Part shown: piece by piece, positions 1-4,482 of the stretch
Numbering within the stretch: the first letter of the stretch is position 1
How the letters are laid out: each line of letters opens with the position of its first letter
Source: Candidatus Scatosoma pullistercoris
GTDB taxonomy: Bacteria; Bacillota; Clostridia; Christensenellales; Borkfalkiaceae
Direction of reading: 5' to 3'
Assembly: GCA_018714725.1 (NCBI GenBank)
Contig: DVMZ01000121.1
Coordinates: 1 to 8,442, forward strand
DNA length: 8,442 nucleotides
Position numbers and translations under genes: made by a program
Notes under the pieces: model-generated
Database searches by the model: none
Told to the model about the DNA's origin: nothing
What the model saw: only the letters and a program-made list of their open reading frames with translations

Positions 1-472
1 GCGGAATTTCCGCTTTTCCGGTTCCGGCTCTCTCCACGCAGGCCGTCGTGCGGATCATCTGCGAAAGTTTTGCCGCGGCGTTTCCGCTGCGCGTTTCCTG
101 GATGAAGCGCAAGCCCCCGGAAACCAGTACCATTGCCGCAATCACAACCACCGTCACATAATTCCTCTCTCCCGGCGCCGCCAGGATAATATCCGTGACG
201 GCGGATACCAGTGCCAAAGCCGCCAAAATAGCGGTAAACGGATTGACAAACGCAGCAAAAATCCTTTTGAAAACCGAATTTTTTCTGCCCTGCGAGACAG
301 TGTTTTCCCCATAAGTTTCCCGGGATAAAAGAACGCGCTCTTCCGTAAGTCCTTCCGATGTCGTGCCGAATCTGCCGAGCACCTCTTCCGCGCTGTTGCG
401 GGCCGCCCAAAGCAGTCTTTCCCGCGCCGTTTCTCCGCGGAGCTCCGCGGCAATCTTCTTCTCTTTTTTCAT
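1..472 (-). CDS. mgtA: Magnesium-translocating P-type ATPase (MgtA family), N-terminal 157 residues; runs off left edge
   Basis: This is an open frame with no stop from the ATG at 472-470 to the window edge, so only the first 157 residues are present. It should import Mg2+ across the cytoplasmic membrane at the cost of ATP. Visible parts in order: a charged cytosolic start; the cation-ATPase N-terminal motif at about residues 41-60 (GLTEERVLLSRETYGENTVS, the usual GLT..E...R...YG.N); TM1 at about 71-95 containing NPF; TM2 at about 105-122; then the start of the actuator domain, FIQETRSGNAAAKLSQMIRT at 123-142, which matches the F.QE.RS..AA..L..M segment typical of MgtA/MgtB. The DKTG phosphorylation site lies outside the window. 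The start is supported by AAGGAGG nine bases upstream. The M-box riboswitch in its leader independently supports a magnesium transporter. Another P2/P3-type cation ATPase is possible but less likely. Only the 3' truncation by the window edge is seen; nothing suggests a broken gene. Confidence 0.88.
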   Translation of the reverse strand, partial: MKKEKKIAAELRGETARERLLWAARNSAEEVLGRFGTTSEGLTEERVLLSRETYGENTVSQGRKNSVFKRIFAAFVNPFTAILAALALVSAVTDIILAAPGERNYVTVVVIAAMVLVSGGLRFIQETRSGNAAAKLSQMIRTTACVERAGTGKAEIP

Positions 473-576
473 TGTCCTGTACCTCCTTCGATTTTTTGAA
501 ACCACAGAATCGATCCGAAAAGTACGGTTCAAATCAAAAGGACAATCCGGCTTTTACCGCAGCGCCCGTTGGCCCG

Positions 577-596
577 GTCTGTCGGTACCGGCAGAC
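577..596. repeat. Near-perfect 20-bp palindrome in the mgtA leader
   Basis: The sequence GTCTGTCGGTACCGGCAGAC matches its own reverse complement at 18 of 20 positions; the single mismatched pair is at positions 6 and 15. It lies between the 57-codon ORF and mgtA, about 105 bases upstream of the mgtA start. In RNA it would have no loop, so it looks more like a site for a dimeric DNA-binding protein than a hairpin. Its function is unknown, and chance in this GC-rich spacer cannot be excluded. Confidence 0.35.
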
Positions 597-605
597 GGCA
601 GAGTT

Positions 606-779
606 TTATTTCTCCGCCGCGCCGGAATACGGCACGCTTTTTCCGAACCGGCGGCCGCTCTGCGGTGCGCCGGTTCGGAAAGCGGACAAAGCCGCGGCTT
701 TCTGTATCTTTACCGTTATTATGCCGTTGATTCTTCGATTGTCCTTTGGGTTTGCGCCGCCGCTGTTGCCCGCATCCAT
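606..779 (-). CDS. Unrecognised 57-aa small ORF in the mgtA leader with a full-length Shine-Dalgarno
   Basis: The ORF begins ATG GAT GCG GGC (protein start MDAGNSGGAN) and ends GAG AAA TAA. Its main support is the ribosome-binding site AAGGAGGTGA at 795-786, a ten-base complement to the 16S anti-SD, six bases from the ATG. I do not recognise the protein. It is small, basic and rich in Gly, Ala, Arg and Lys, with one short hydrophobic patch (INGIITVKI, residues 17-25) and no convincing membrane span, so it does not resemble the hydrophobic MgtR/MgtS peptides. Codons about 33-46 overlap a strong 14-bp inverted repeat. It sits after the second leader terminator and 133 bases before mgtA, so it would be made only when mgtA is transcribed. 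It may be a leader peptide whose translation opens the hairpin, a genuine small protein, or a non-coding stretch with a chance SD. Confidence 0.45.
   Translation of the reverse strand: MDAGNSGGANPKDNRRINGIITVKIQKAAALSAFRTGAPQSGRRFGKSVPYSGAAEK
640..681 (-). repeat. 14-bp perfect inverted repeat inside the 57-codon ORF
   Basis: The arms TTTCCGAACCGGCG (640-653) and CGCCGGTTCGGAAA (668-681) are exact reverse complements, separated by 14 bases that can form their own CCGC/GCGG mini-stem. The folded RNA would be a long, nearly continuous hairpin. No T-tract follows on either strand (minus-strand sequence downstream is AAGCGTGCCG), so it is not an intrinsic terminator. It could pause RNA polymerase, stabilise or protect the transcript, or be opened by ribosomes translating the small ORF. 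Confidence 0.6.
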
Positions 780-785
780 TTTCCT

Positions 786-795
786 TCACCTCCTT
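786..795 (-). promoter_or_regulatory. Full-length Shine-Dalgarno sequence
   Basis: On the minus strand this reads AAGGAGGTGA, complementary over ten bases to the bacterial 16S rRNA 3' end. It is six bases before the ATG at 779-777 and is the most complete ribosome-binding site in the window. It decides the start of the 57-codon ORF. A GTG lying inside the SD itself is not a plausible start. Confidence 0.6.
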
Positions 796-877
796 TTTTG
801 GCTGAATCTTCCCGATCGGAAACTTTCCGACATCCCGTACGCCGTCCGGACTCCCGCCCGAAAAGCGCCGTTTGCAT

Positions 878-915
878 AAAAAAAGCCACCGTTTCCGAAA
901 GCCGAAAACGATGGC
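878..915 (-). terminator. Second intrinsic terminator of the mgtA leader
   Basis: In the RNA sense, GCCATCGTTTTC (915-904) pairs with GGAAACGGTGGC (896-885) over 12 consecutive pairs, two of them G-U, around a 7-nt loop. Seven T residues follow directly (884-878). This is a canonical Rho-independent terminator. It lies only 23 bases after the stop of the 27-codon ORF and more than 400 bases before mgtA. It would therefore stop transcripts that escaped the M-box terminator unless an alternative fold prevents it. Confidence 0.85.
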
Positions 916-994
916 ACTTCCGCGCAAACGCGCAAAAATCACCCGACGGACAGACTGCGCCCGTCGGCCGGATTTCTGATTGCCATCGCTTTTC
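904..994 (-). promoter_or_regulatory. Candidate antiterminator pairing: small ORF codons 10-14 with the terminator 5' arm
   Basis: In the RNA sense, GAAAAGCGATGGCA (994-981, inside the 27-codon ORF) can pair with TGCCATCGTTTTC (916-904, the 5' arm of the second terminator). This gives 13 Watson-Crick pairs interrupted by one bulged G at 989. It is mutually exclusive with the terminator hairpin, so the RNA has the A:B versus B:C layout of a transcription attenuator. A ribosome sitting on codons 10-14 would block the antiterminator and favour termination; free RNA would favour readthrough. Complementarity is seen directly; regulation and its signal are inference. Confidence 0.65.
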
Positions 995-1022
995 TGCCGT
1001 ATAGACAATCGCCGTTTTCCAT
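939..1022 (-). CDS. Candidate 27-aa leader peptide ORF between the M-box terminator and the second terminator
   Basis: The ORF starts ATG GAA AAC GGC GAT (MENGDCLYGR...) and ends GTC GGG TGA. It is preceded by AAGGAGG at 1038-1032, nine bases from the ATG, directly after the M-box terminator. I do not recognise the peptide; it is not the proline-rich MgtL leader of enterics. Its likely role is in cis, because codons 10-14 are complementary to the 5' arm of the following terminator and its last codons lie in a 7-bp hairpin (943-967) just before the stop. No run of one codon points to an amino-acid signal; two AGA arginine codons (10 and 16) are the only hint. It could also be a chance frame within a purely RNA-based switch. 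Longer in-frame starts upstream fall inside the riboswitch and are rejected. Confidence 0.5.
   Translation of the reverse strand: MENGDCLYGRKAMAIRNPADGRSLSVG
943..967 (-). repeat. Hairpin over the end of the 27-codon ORF
   Basis: In the RNA sense, CCGACGG (967-961) pairs perfectly with CCGTCGG (949-943) around an 11-nt loop. The stop codon TGA and the sequence TTTTTG follow a few bases downstream. The T-run is short and offset by four bases, so this is a poor terminator on its own. A polymerase pause site or the inner element of the attenuator is more plausible; it would sit within the loop of the proposed antiterminator. Confidence 0.5.
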
Positions 1023-1045
1023 GACAGACGCCCTCCTTTTTCCGA

Positions 1046-1086
1046 AAATAAAAACTCCCGCATATCCGGTGAAGAATACGCGGGAG
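1046..1086 (-). terminator. Intrinsic terminator serving as M-box expression platform
   Basis: In the RNA sense, CTCCCGCGTAT (1086-1076) pairs with ATATGCGGGAG (1065-1055) over 11 pairs, one of them G-U, with a 10-nt loop and the tail TTTTTATTT. It begins about 35 bases after the 3' strand of riboswitch helix P1, the standard position for an M-box transcription switch. At high Mg2+ the aptamer is expected to hold P1 closed and let this hairpin form, shutting off the transporter. The TCTTC in its loop is complementary to GAAGA in the P1 3' strand, a possible part of the antiterminated fold. Confidence 0.88.
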
Positions 1087-1120
1087 CCCGGTTTCTCAAA
1101 ATATACAACCGCACCCTGTC

Positions 1121-1268
1121 CTCTTCGTCCGAGCTTCAACTTTACAAAGCGATGAAGTTGCATTATGCTGCCCCTTGATTCGACGCAGCCTGTTCAACCT
1201 TCTCATCGTGTCTCCACGATTCCGCGGCAGCAACCCGTATCTCTGTAATAGCCTCACCTACCGAATAG
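1121..1268 (-). ncRNA. M-box (ykoK-type) Mg2+ riboswitch aptamer
   Basis: The minus-strand RNA carries the M-box signature: GGTAGGTGAGGC, then a stem, GAGATACGGGTTGCTGCC, later GGTTGAACAG, then GCAGCATAATGCAACT and finally GTTGAAGCTC. These match in order the conserved blocks of the Bacillus ykoK/mgtE leader (GTTAGGTGAGGC, GATACGCTGCTGCC, GGGTCAACAG, AAAGCTC). The closing helix P1 is formed by CTATTCG (1268-1262) and CGAAGAG (1127-1121) with one mismatch. M-boxes bind several Mg2+ ions and normally switch Mg2+ transporter genes off when the ion is plentiful. The leader promoter is immediately upstream, a terminator downstream, and the next large gene is mgtA. Confidence 0.94.
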
Positions 1269-1275
1269 CATAGCC

Positions 1276-1304
1276 ATTATAAGGCTTATTTCCGGAAAAG
1301 TCAA
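1276..1304 (-). promoter_or_regulatory. Sigma-A-type promoter of the M-box/mgtA transcript
   Basis: On the minus strand TTGACT (1304-1299) is followed after exactly 17 bases by TATAAT (1281-1276). The -10 is perfect and the -35 matches at five of six positions. Transcription should begin near 1269, right at the 5' strand of the riboswitch. This makes the leader about 800 nt long. No extra operator is evident, consistent with control by the RNA. Confidence 0.9.
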
Positions 1305-1463
1305 CCCTTTTCACCAAAATTTCTCAAAACTTTTCATCGAACAGGTCAAAGCCCAAATTTTACTTATTCTCTACCCTGCCCGCCGCATTTTCAGATTTTC
1401 ACGGCAAGGGCACCGTTTTTGAAATTCGTCGGAACCCTGCCAGCGCTCTTCGCTCCCGGCGAA
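1305..1463. other. Spacer between phoR stop and the mgtA promoter
   Basis: This 159-base stretch is AT-rich near the promoter and holds no ORF with a ribosome-binding site. I see no convincing terminator for the phoBR transcript. The best hairpin on the minus strand (AGCG/CGCT extended by GCC/GGC, about 1439-1460) has a bulge and no T-tract. A weak ACGG/CCGT hairpin with five Ts near 1401-1423 faces the plus strand. Readthrough from phoR into the mgtA leader is therefore possible. Confidence 0.5.
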
Positions 1464-2834
1464 TCAACCAAAATCCACGGTAAACGTCGTACCTTCGCCC
1501 AGTTTGCTGTCCACCCGAAGCCCCCAGCCCGCTTTGCGGCAGATCTTCTTCACCACCGCAAGGCCCAGGCCGAACCCGCCGTTTTTGCCGCTGTGCGATT
1601 TATCCACGGTAAAGAAACGATCGAAAATGCGTTCGAGATTTTCTTCCGCAATCCCGATTCCCGTATCGGATACCGTCAGCCGCGGATGCCCGTCCTCCGC
1701 CCGCACCACGCCGACGCGTAGACTTCCGCCCTCTTTGTTATAGCGGATAGCGTTCCGGATGAGATTGCCCAGCACCTCGCTCAGCCGTTCATGCCGGCTC
1801 ATGACCAAAATCCCCGGCTCGATCGCCTTTTCCAACAAAATTTTTCTCTTTTCTATCTCCGGCTGCAACACTTCCAGCGTCTCTTCCGCCAGTTTGGAAA
1901 GATTGACTTCGTAAGAAGGCAGTTCGTCGTTGTCGATTTCGTTGTAGTTGATGATGCAGGCAATGAGCTTGGAAAGCCGGTCGCTCTGCTTCACCAGCGT
2001 ACTCGCCGCAGCCCTGGTCTGTTCTTCGTCCAGAGCTCCGCCCGCGATCAGCTCGGAATACCCGCGAATGGAGGTGAGCGGCGTATTCATCTCGTGCGTC
2101 ACGTTCGCGATAAAATCGTTCTTGGAACGCTGTGCTTTCTCCACCAGTTCCTTTTCCTCCGAAAGCTCCCGAAGCTGTTCGGAAACTTCGGCGTTCCGGG
2201 CGTTCAGCGCTTCCACGATCGGCTGCAATTCGGGATACCGCGTGGAGAGTCTGAGATTGAGCGCGGCGTCTTTCGCCAGCTTGTGCACGGGGCGCAGAAT
2301 AAACTCCGTTTCCAGATAAGTAAACAAGAGGCAGATGACAAAATCCAGCACTAAAAATCCGGCAATCGTCGGAAGGGTGGAACGGAACACCTGCCATTCG
2401 GAAGAAGTGGAAACGGCGATGCGGACAAGGTATTCTCCGCCGGAAAGCGCCGTGAATTTCCGGCAATAATAGATCATGTCCTCGCCGAGTGAGTCGCTGT
2501 GGCGCACGGAATAGCCGTCACCGCCGGACAGAGCCAGCCGCACCTCCTCCCGGTCCGCATGGTTGCCGAGATCGGTTTTGCTGCTGTCCGCCAGTACGTT
2601 GCCTTCCGTATCGATAAAGGTGACCCGAAGCCCGGAAAGCTGTCCGGAAAATCCCTCCACGCCCTGCTGGTCGATGGCATAATCGTTTTCGTCAAACAGG
2701 TTCATGTAAATTCTCAGATCGGCCTCGGTCGTGTCGATGAGATTTTCATAAAAAACCCGCGTGGAAAAAAAAGCGTAAATGAGCAGTACCACCGCCATGA
2801 TCAGCTGGGAAATCCACAGTATTTTCTTTCGCAT
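1464..2834 (-). CDS. phoR: PhoR-type sensor histidine kinase (456 aa)
   Basis: This is a membrane kinase that should phosphorylate the response regulator encoded just upstream. Domains: TM1 about 5-24; an extracytoplasmic sensor segment about 26-152; TM2 about 153-175; a short linker and coiled coil about 180-238; HisKA with the H-box NVTHEMNTPLTSIRGYSEL and phospho-acceptor His247; then the ATPase domain with N-box NLIRNAIRYN (357-366), G1 SDTGIGI (389-395), F-box IFDRFF (403-408) and G2 GGFGLGLAVVK (419-429). The kinase core is complete. The roughly 60-residue gap between TM2 and HisKA leaves no room for the cytoplasmic PAS domain found in many PhoR proteins. The chosen start, ATG at 2834-2832 (MRKKILWISQ), has AAGGGAG upstream and gives a normal TM1; the frame is open for 85 more codons, but those overlap phoB and do not look like protein. 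A paralogous envelope-sensing kinase is possible; the phoU/phoB context makes PhoR the best call. Confidence 0.9.
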   Translation of the reverse strand: MRKKILWISQLIMAVVLLIYAFFSTRVFYENLIDTTEADLRIYMNLFDENDYAIDQQGVEGFSGQLSGLRVTFIDTEGNVLADSSKTDLGNHADREEVRLALSGGDGYSVRHSDSLGEDMIYYCRKFTALSGGEYLVRIAVSTSSEWQVFRSTLPTIAGFLVLDFVICLLFTYLETEFILRPVHKLAKDAALNLRLSTRYPELQPIVEALNARNAEVSEQLRELSEEKELVEKAQRSKNDFIANVTHEMNTPLTSIRGYSELIAGGALDEEQTRAAASTLVKQSDRLSKLIACIINYNEIDNDELPSYEVNLSKLAEETLEVLQPEIEKRKILLEKAIEPGILVMSRHERLSEVLGNLIRNAIRYNKEGGSLRVGVVRAEDGHPRLTVSDTGIGIAEENLERIFDRFFTVDKSHSGKNGGFGLGLAVVKKICRKAGWGLRVDSKLGEGTTFTVDFG

Positions 2835-2933
2835 ATCCTCGCTCCCTTCCGGCCGCGTCTTTATCCCTTTCCGGGTATTTTCCCGGTGCCGTCTTCTCTT
2901 TTTCTCTCCCGTCCGCGCCGCTTCTTTTCCGCT

Positions 2934-2966
2934 AAAAAACGGATAGTCATATCCCTGCCCTATCCG
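2934..2966 (-). terminator. Intercistronic terminator or attenuator between phoB and phoR
   Basis: In the RNA sense, CGGATAG (2966-2960) pairs perfectly with CTATCCG (2946-2940) around a 13-nt loop and is followed by six Ts (2939-2934). It starts 10 bases after the phoB stop. With a 7-bp stem and fairly large loop it is likely a leaky terminator, which would make more regulator than kinase. No promoter for phoR is evident in the remaining roughly 100 bases, so phoR probably depends on readthrough. Confidence 0.7.
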
Positions 2967-2976
2967 TCCGTCTTTT

Positions 2977-3630
2977 TTAAGACTTCTTAAAGCGGTATCC
3001 CACGCCGAACACCGTCTCGAAATTATCGATGCCGAGTTTGCGCAGCCTCGCAATGTGATTGTCCAGCGTCCTCGTCTCCGTGTCGACATACCCCCAGATT
3101 TCCGTCAAGAGCACATCCCGGGTCAGGACGATGTCCGCATTGCGCATACAGTAACGCAGCAGTTCAAACTCCTTTTTGTTGAGATCGAGCAGCCGCCCGT
3201 CCAGCGTGACGGTCATCGCATCGTTGTTGAGCTCCAGTTTCCCGATTTTGATGACGTTGCTGCCCGTCTGACGGCGGAGAGCCGCCCGCACGCGCGCGAC
3301 GAGTTCCATCACCCCGAAGGGTTTGGAAATATAATCGTCCGCGCCGAGATTCAGCCCCGTCACCTTGTCCCCTTCCTGTCCCAAAGCGCTGAGCATAATG
3401 CAACAGACGCCCGGACAGCGCTGTTTCACGTCTTTCAGCACTTCCAGGCCGTTTCCGTCGGGGAGCATGATATCGAGCAGCGCCACATCCGGAATCTTTT
3501 TCCGCAAACCCGCGTTAAATTCCTCTACGGTGCCGAACGTGTGACAGTCCAGCTGTTCCCTTTCCAGAGAAAATCTGATGAGCCCGCCGATGCTGGCGTC
3601 ATCCTCCAATACATATACAGTTCCTTTCAT
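2977..3630 (-). CDS. phoB: PhoB/PhoP-type response regulator, OmpR family (217 aa)
   Basis: This DNA-binding regulator should activate the phosphate regulon when phosphorylated by the adjacent kinase. The receiver domain (about 1-118) has the acidic triad residues E9, D10 and D11, phospho-acceptor Asp53 in ALLDIMLPDGNG, the switch Ser81 in IMLSALG, and Lys103 in ISKPF. The C-terminal winged-helix domain (about 125-217) has the OmpR-family pattern LNKKEFELLRYC, LLTEIWG, RTLDNHIARLRKLG and VFGVGYRF. The length is slightly short for PhoB (about 225-240) but complete. The start ATG at 3630-3628 is preceded by GAGGTGA. The open frame continues upstream, but residues before MKGTVYVLEDD do not fit the receiver fold and would overlap phoU. 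It has its own promoter and is separated from phoR by a T-tailed hairpin. Its likely target is the phased TTACAA array before pstS. The exact name (PhoB or PhoP) rests on context. Confidence 0.92.
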   Translation of the reverse strand: MKGTVYVLEDDASIGGLIRFSLEREQLDCHTFGTVEEFNAGLRKKIPDVALLDIMLPDGNGLEVLKDVKQRCPGVCCIMLSALGQEGDKVTGLNLGADDYISKPFGVMELVARVRAALRRQTGSNVIKIGKLELNNDAMTVTLDGRLLDLNKKEFELLRYCMRNADIVLTRDVLLTEIWGYVDTETRTLDNHIARLRKLGIDNFETVFGVGYRFKKS

Positions 3631-3714
3631 CCGATCACCTCGCAATCCGTCCGGCGCAAGACCTTTCCGTCCGGGCCGGCCGCAAAAACGCCTTTGCCTT
3701 TCCCCTCGGTTACC

Positions 3715-3743
3715 ATTATATAATACCCCGGGGCGAAAGTCAT
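3715..3743 (-). promoter_or_regulatory. Sigma-A-type promoter for phoBR
   Basis: On the minus strand ATGACT (3743-3738) is followed after 17 bases by a perfect TATAAT (3720-3715). The predicted start, near 3708, gives an untranslated leader of about 80 bases before phoB. No TTACAA-type repeats are seen nearby, so this promoter looks basal rather than Pho-activated. It would let the sensor pair be made independently of the pst operon. Confidence 0.75.
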
Positions 3744-3754
3744 CTCTATCTCGA

Positions 3755-3774
3755 CAAAAAAACGGAAATCCCGT
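3755..3774 (-). terminator. Short intrinsic terminator after phoU
   Basis: In the RNA sense, ACGGG-ATT-TCCGT (3774-3762) forms a 5-bp stem with one G-U pair and is followed by a run of seven Ts. It lies 43 bases after the phoU stop and just before the phoBR promoter. The stem is short, so some readthrough from pst-phoU into phoBR is expected. Confidence 0.5.
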
Positions 3775-3817
3775 CAAAAAAGAACGATTTCTGCAATTTT
3801 TTATCGATATAATATTA

Positions 3818-4477
3818 TCAATAACCCTTTTCGGTATTGACGTGCACACCGGTGATGGAATAGATGACCCATTCGGCGATGTTGGTGGCATGGTCTCCGA
3901 TCCGTTCGAGGTATTTGGAGACGAGCATGAGATCGAGCGCGCGTTCGGCGAACTGTTCGTCTTTGCGGATGCAGTCGAACAGCACGTTTTTGGCGCCGTT
4001 GAACAGGCCGTCCACCTCGTCGTCCGCCTTGCAGACCTTCTTGGCCAGCTCGAGATCGGAATTGGTGAAGGCGAGCACGGCGCTGTCCACCATGCGGACG
4101 ACGGCGTCCCCCATCCGGTCGATAAATTCGATGTTATAAGCGGTCCCCGAGCGCCCGCCCTTGGTGATGATTTCCGCGATGTCGGAAGCAAAATCCCCGA
4201 TTCTCTCCATGTCCGTGATCATTTTGAGCGCGGCGGAAATCATGCGCATATCCGTTGCCACCGGCTGCTGCGTCAGGAAAAGTTTGAGACAGAGGTTCTC
4301 GATCGTGCGTTCGGCGTCGTCGATGACGCAATCCTTGTTGATGACCTCCTGCGCCAGAATCAGATCGTCCTTTTTCAGCGCGGTCAATGTATTTTTGATG
4401 GCTTCTTCGATATAAGAGCCCATCTGGAGAATATCCGTTTTGAGCTCTTTCAGCTCGCTCAGATAATTTGTACGCAT
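3818..4477 (-). CDS. phoU: Phosphate signalling protein PhoU (219 aa)
   Basis: PhoU is a cytosolic, all-helical protein that links the Pst transporter to the PhoR kinase and restrains the Pho response when phosphate is sufficient. The two tandem three-helix PhoU domains are clear from their metal-binding signatures: ERIGDFASD at residues 91-99 and ERIGDHATN at 191-199. The second has Asn in place of the last Asp. Length and both repeats are normal for the family. The start MRTNYLSELKEL is standard for PhoU. There is no good Shine-Dalgarno within 10 bases; the nearest purine tract (AGGGAG) is about 15 bases away inside the end of pstB. The pstB stop is only five bases upstream, so translational coupling is likely. 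Confidence 0.96.
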   Translation of the reverse strand: MRTNYLSELKELKTDILQMGSYIEEAIKNTLTALKKDDLILAQEVINKDCVIDDAERTIENLCLKLFLTQQPVATDMRMISAALKMITDMERIGDFASDIAEIITKGGRSGTAYNIEFIDRMGDAVVRMVDSAVLAFTNSDLELAKKVCKADDEVDGLFNGAKNVLFDCIRKDEQFAERALDLMLVSKYLERIGDHATNIAEWVIYSITGVHVNTEKGY

Positions 4478-4482
4478 AAGAA

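Noticed and set aside
363..1004. Long plus-strand frames over the mgtA start and leader
   Set aside because: They are antisense to the recognised MgtA N-terminus and to the structured leader, have no Shine-Dalgarno, and have a composition typical of shadow frames.
529..1008. 159-codon minus-strand frame across the mgtA leader
   Set aside because: It is arginine/lysine-rich, runs through the second terminator and the hairpins, has no ribosome-binding site at its ATG, and resembles a chance frame in GC-rich DNA.
939..1163. 74-codon frame starting inside the M-box
   Set aside because: Its upstream part is riboswitch and terminator sequence without a ribosome-binding site; only the last 27 codons, with their own SD, are kept as a candidate.
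2835..3089. 85-codon N-terminal extension of phoR
   Set aside because: It overlaps the end of phoB and the intercistronic hairpin, lacks kinase features, and the internal ATG at 2834 has an SD and a proper first membrane span.
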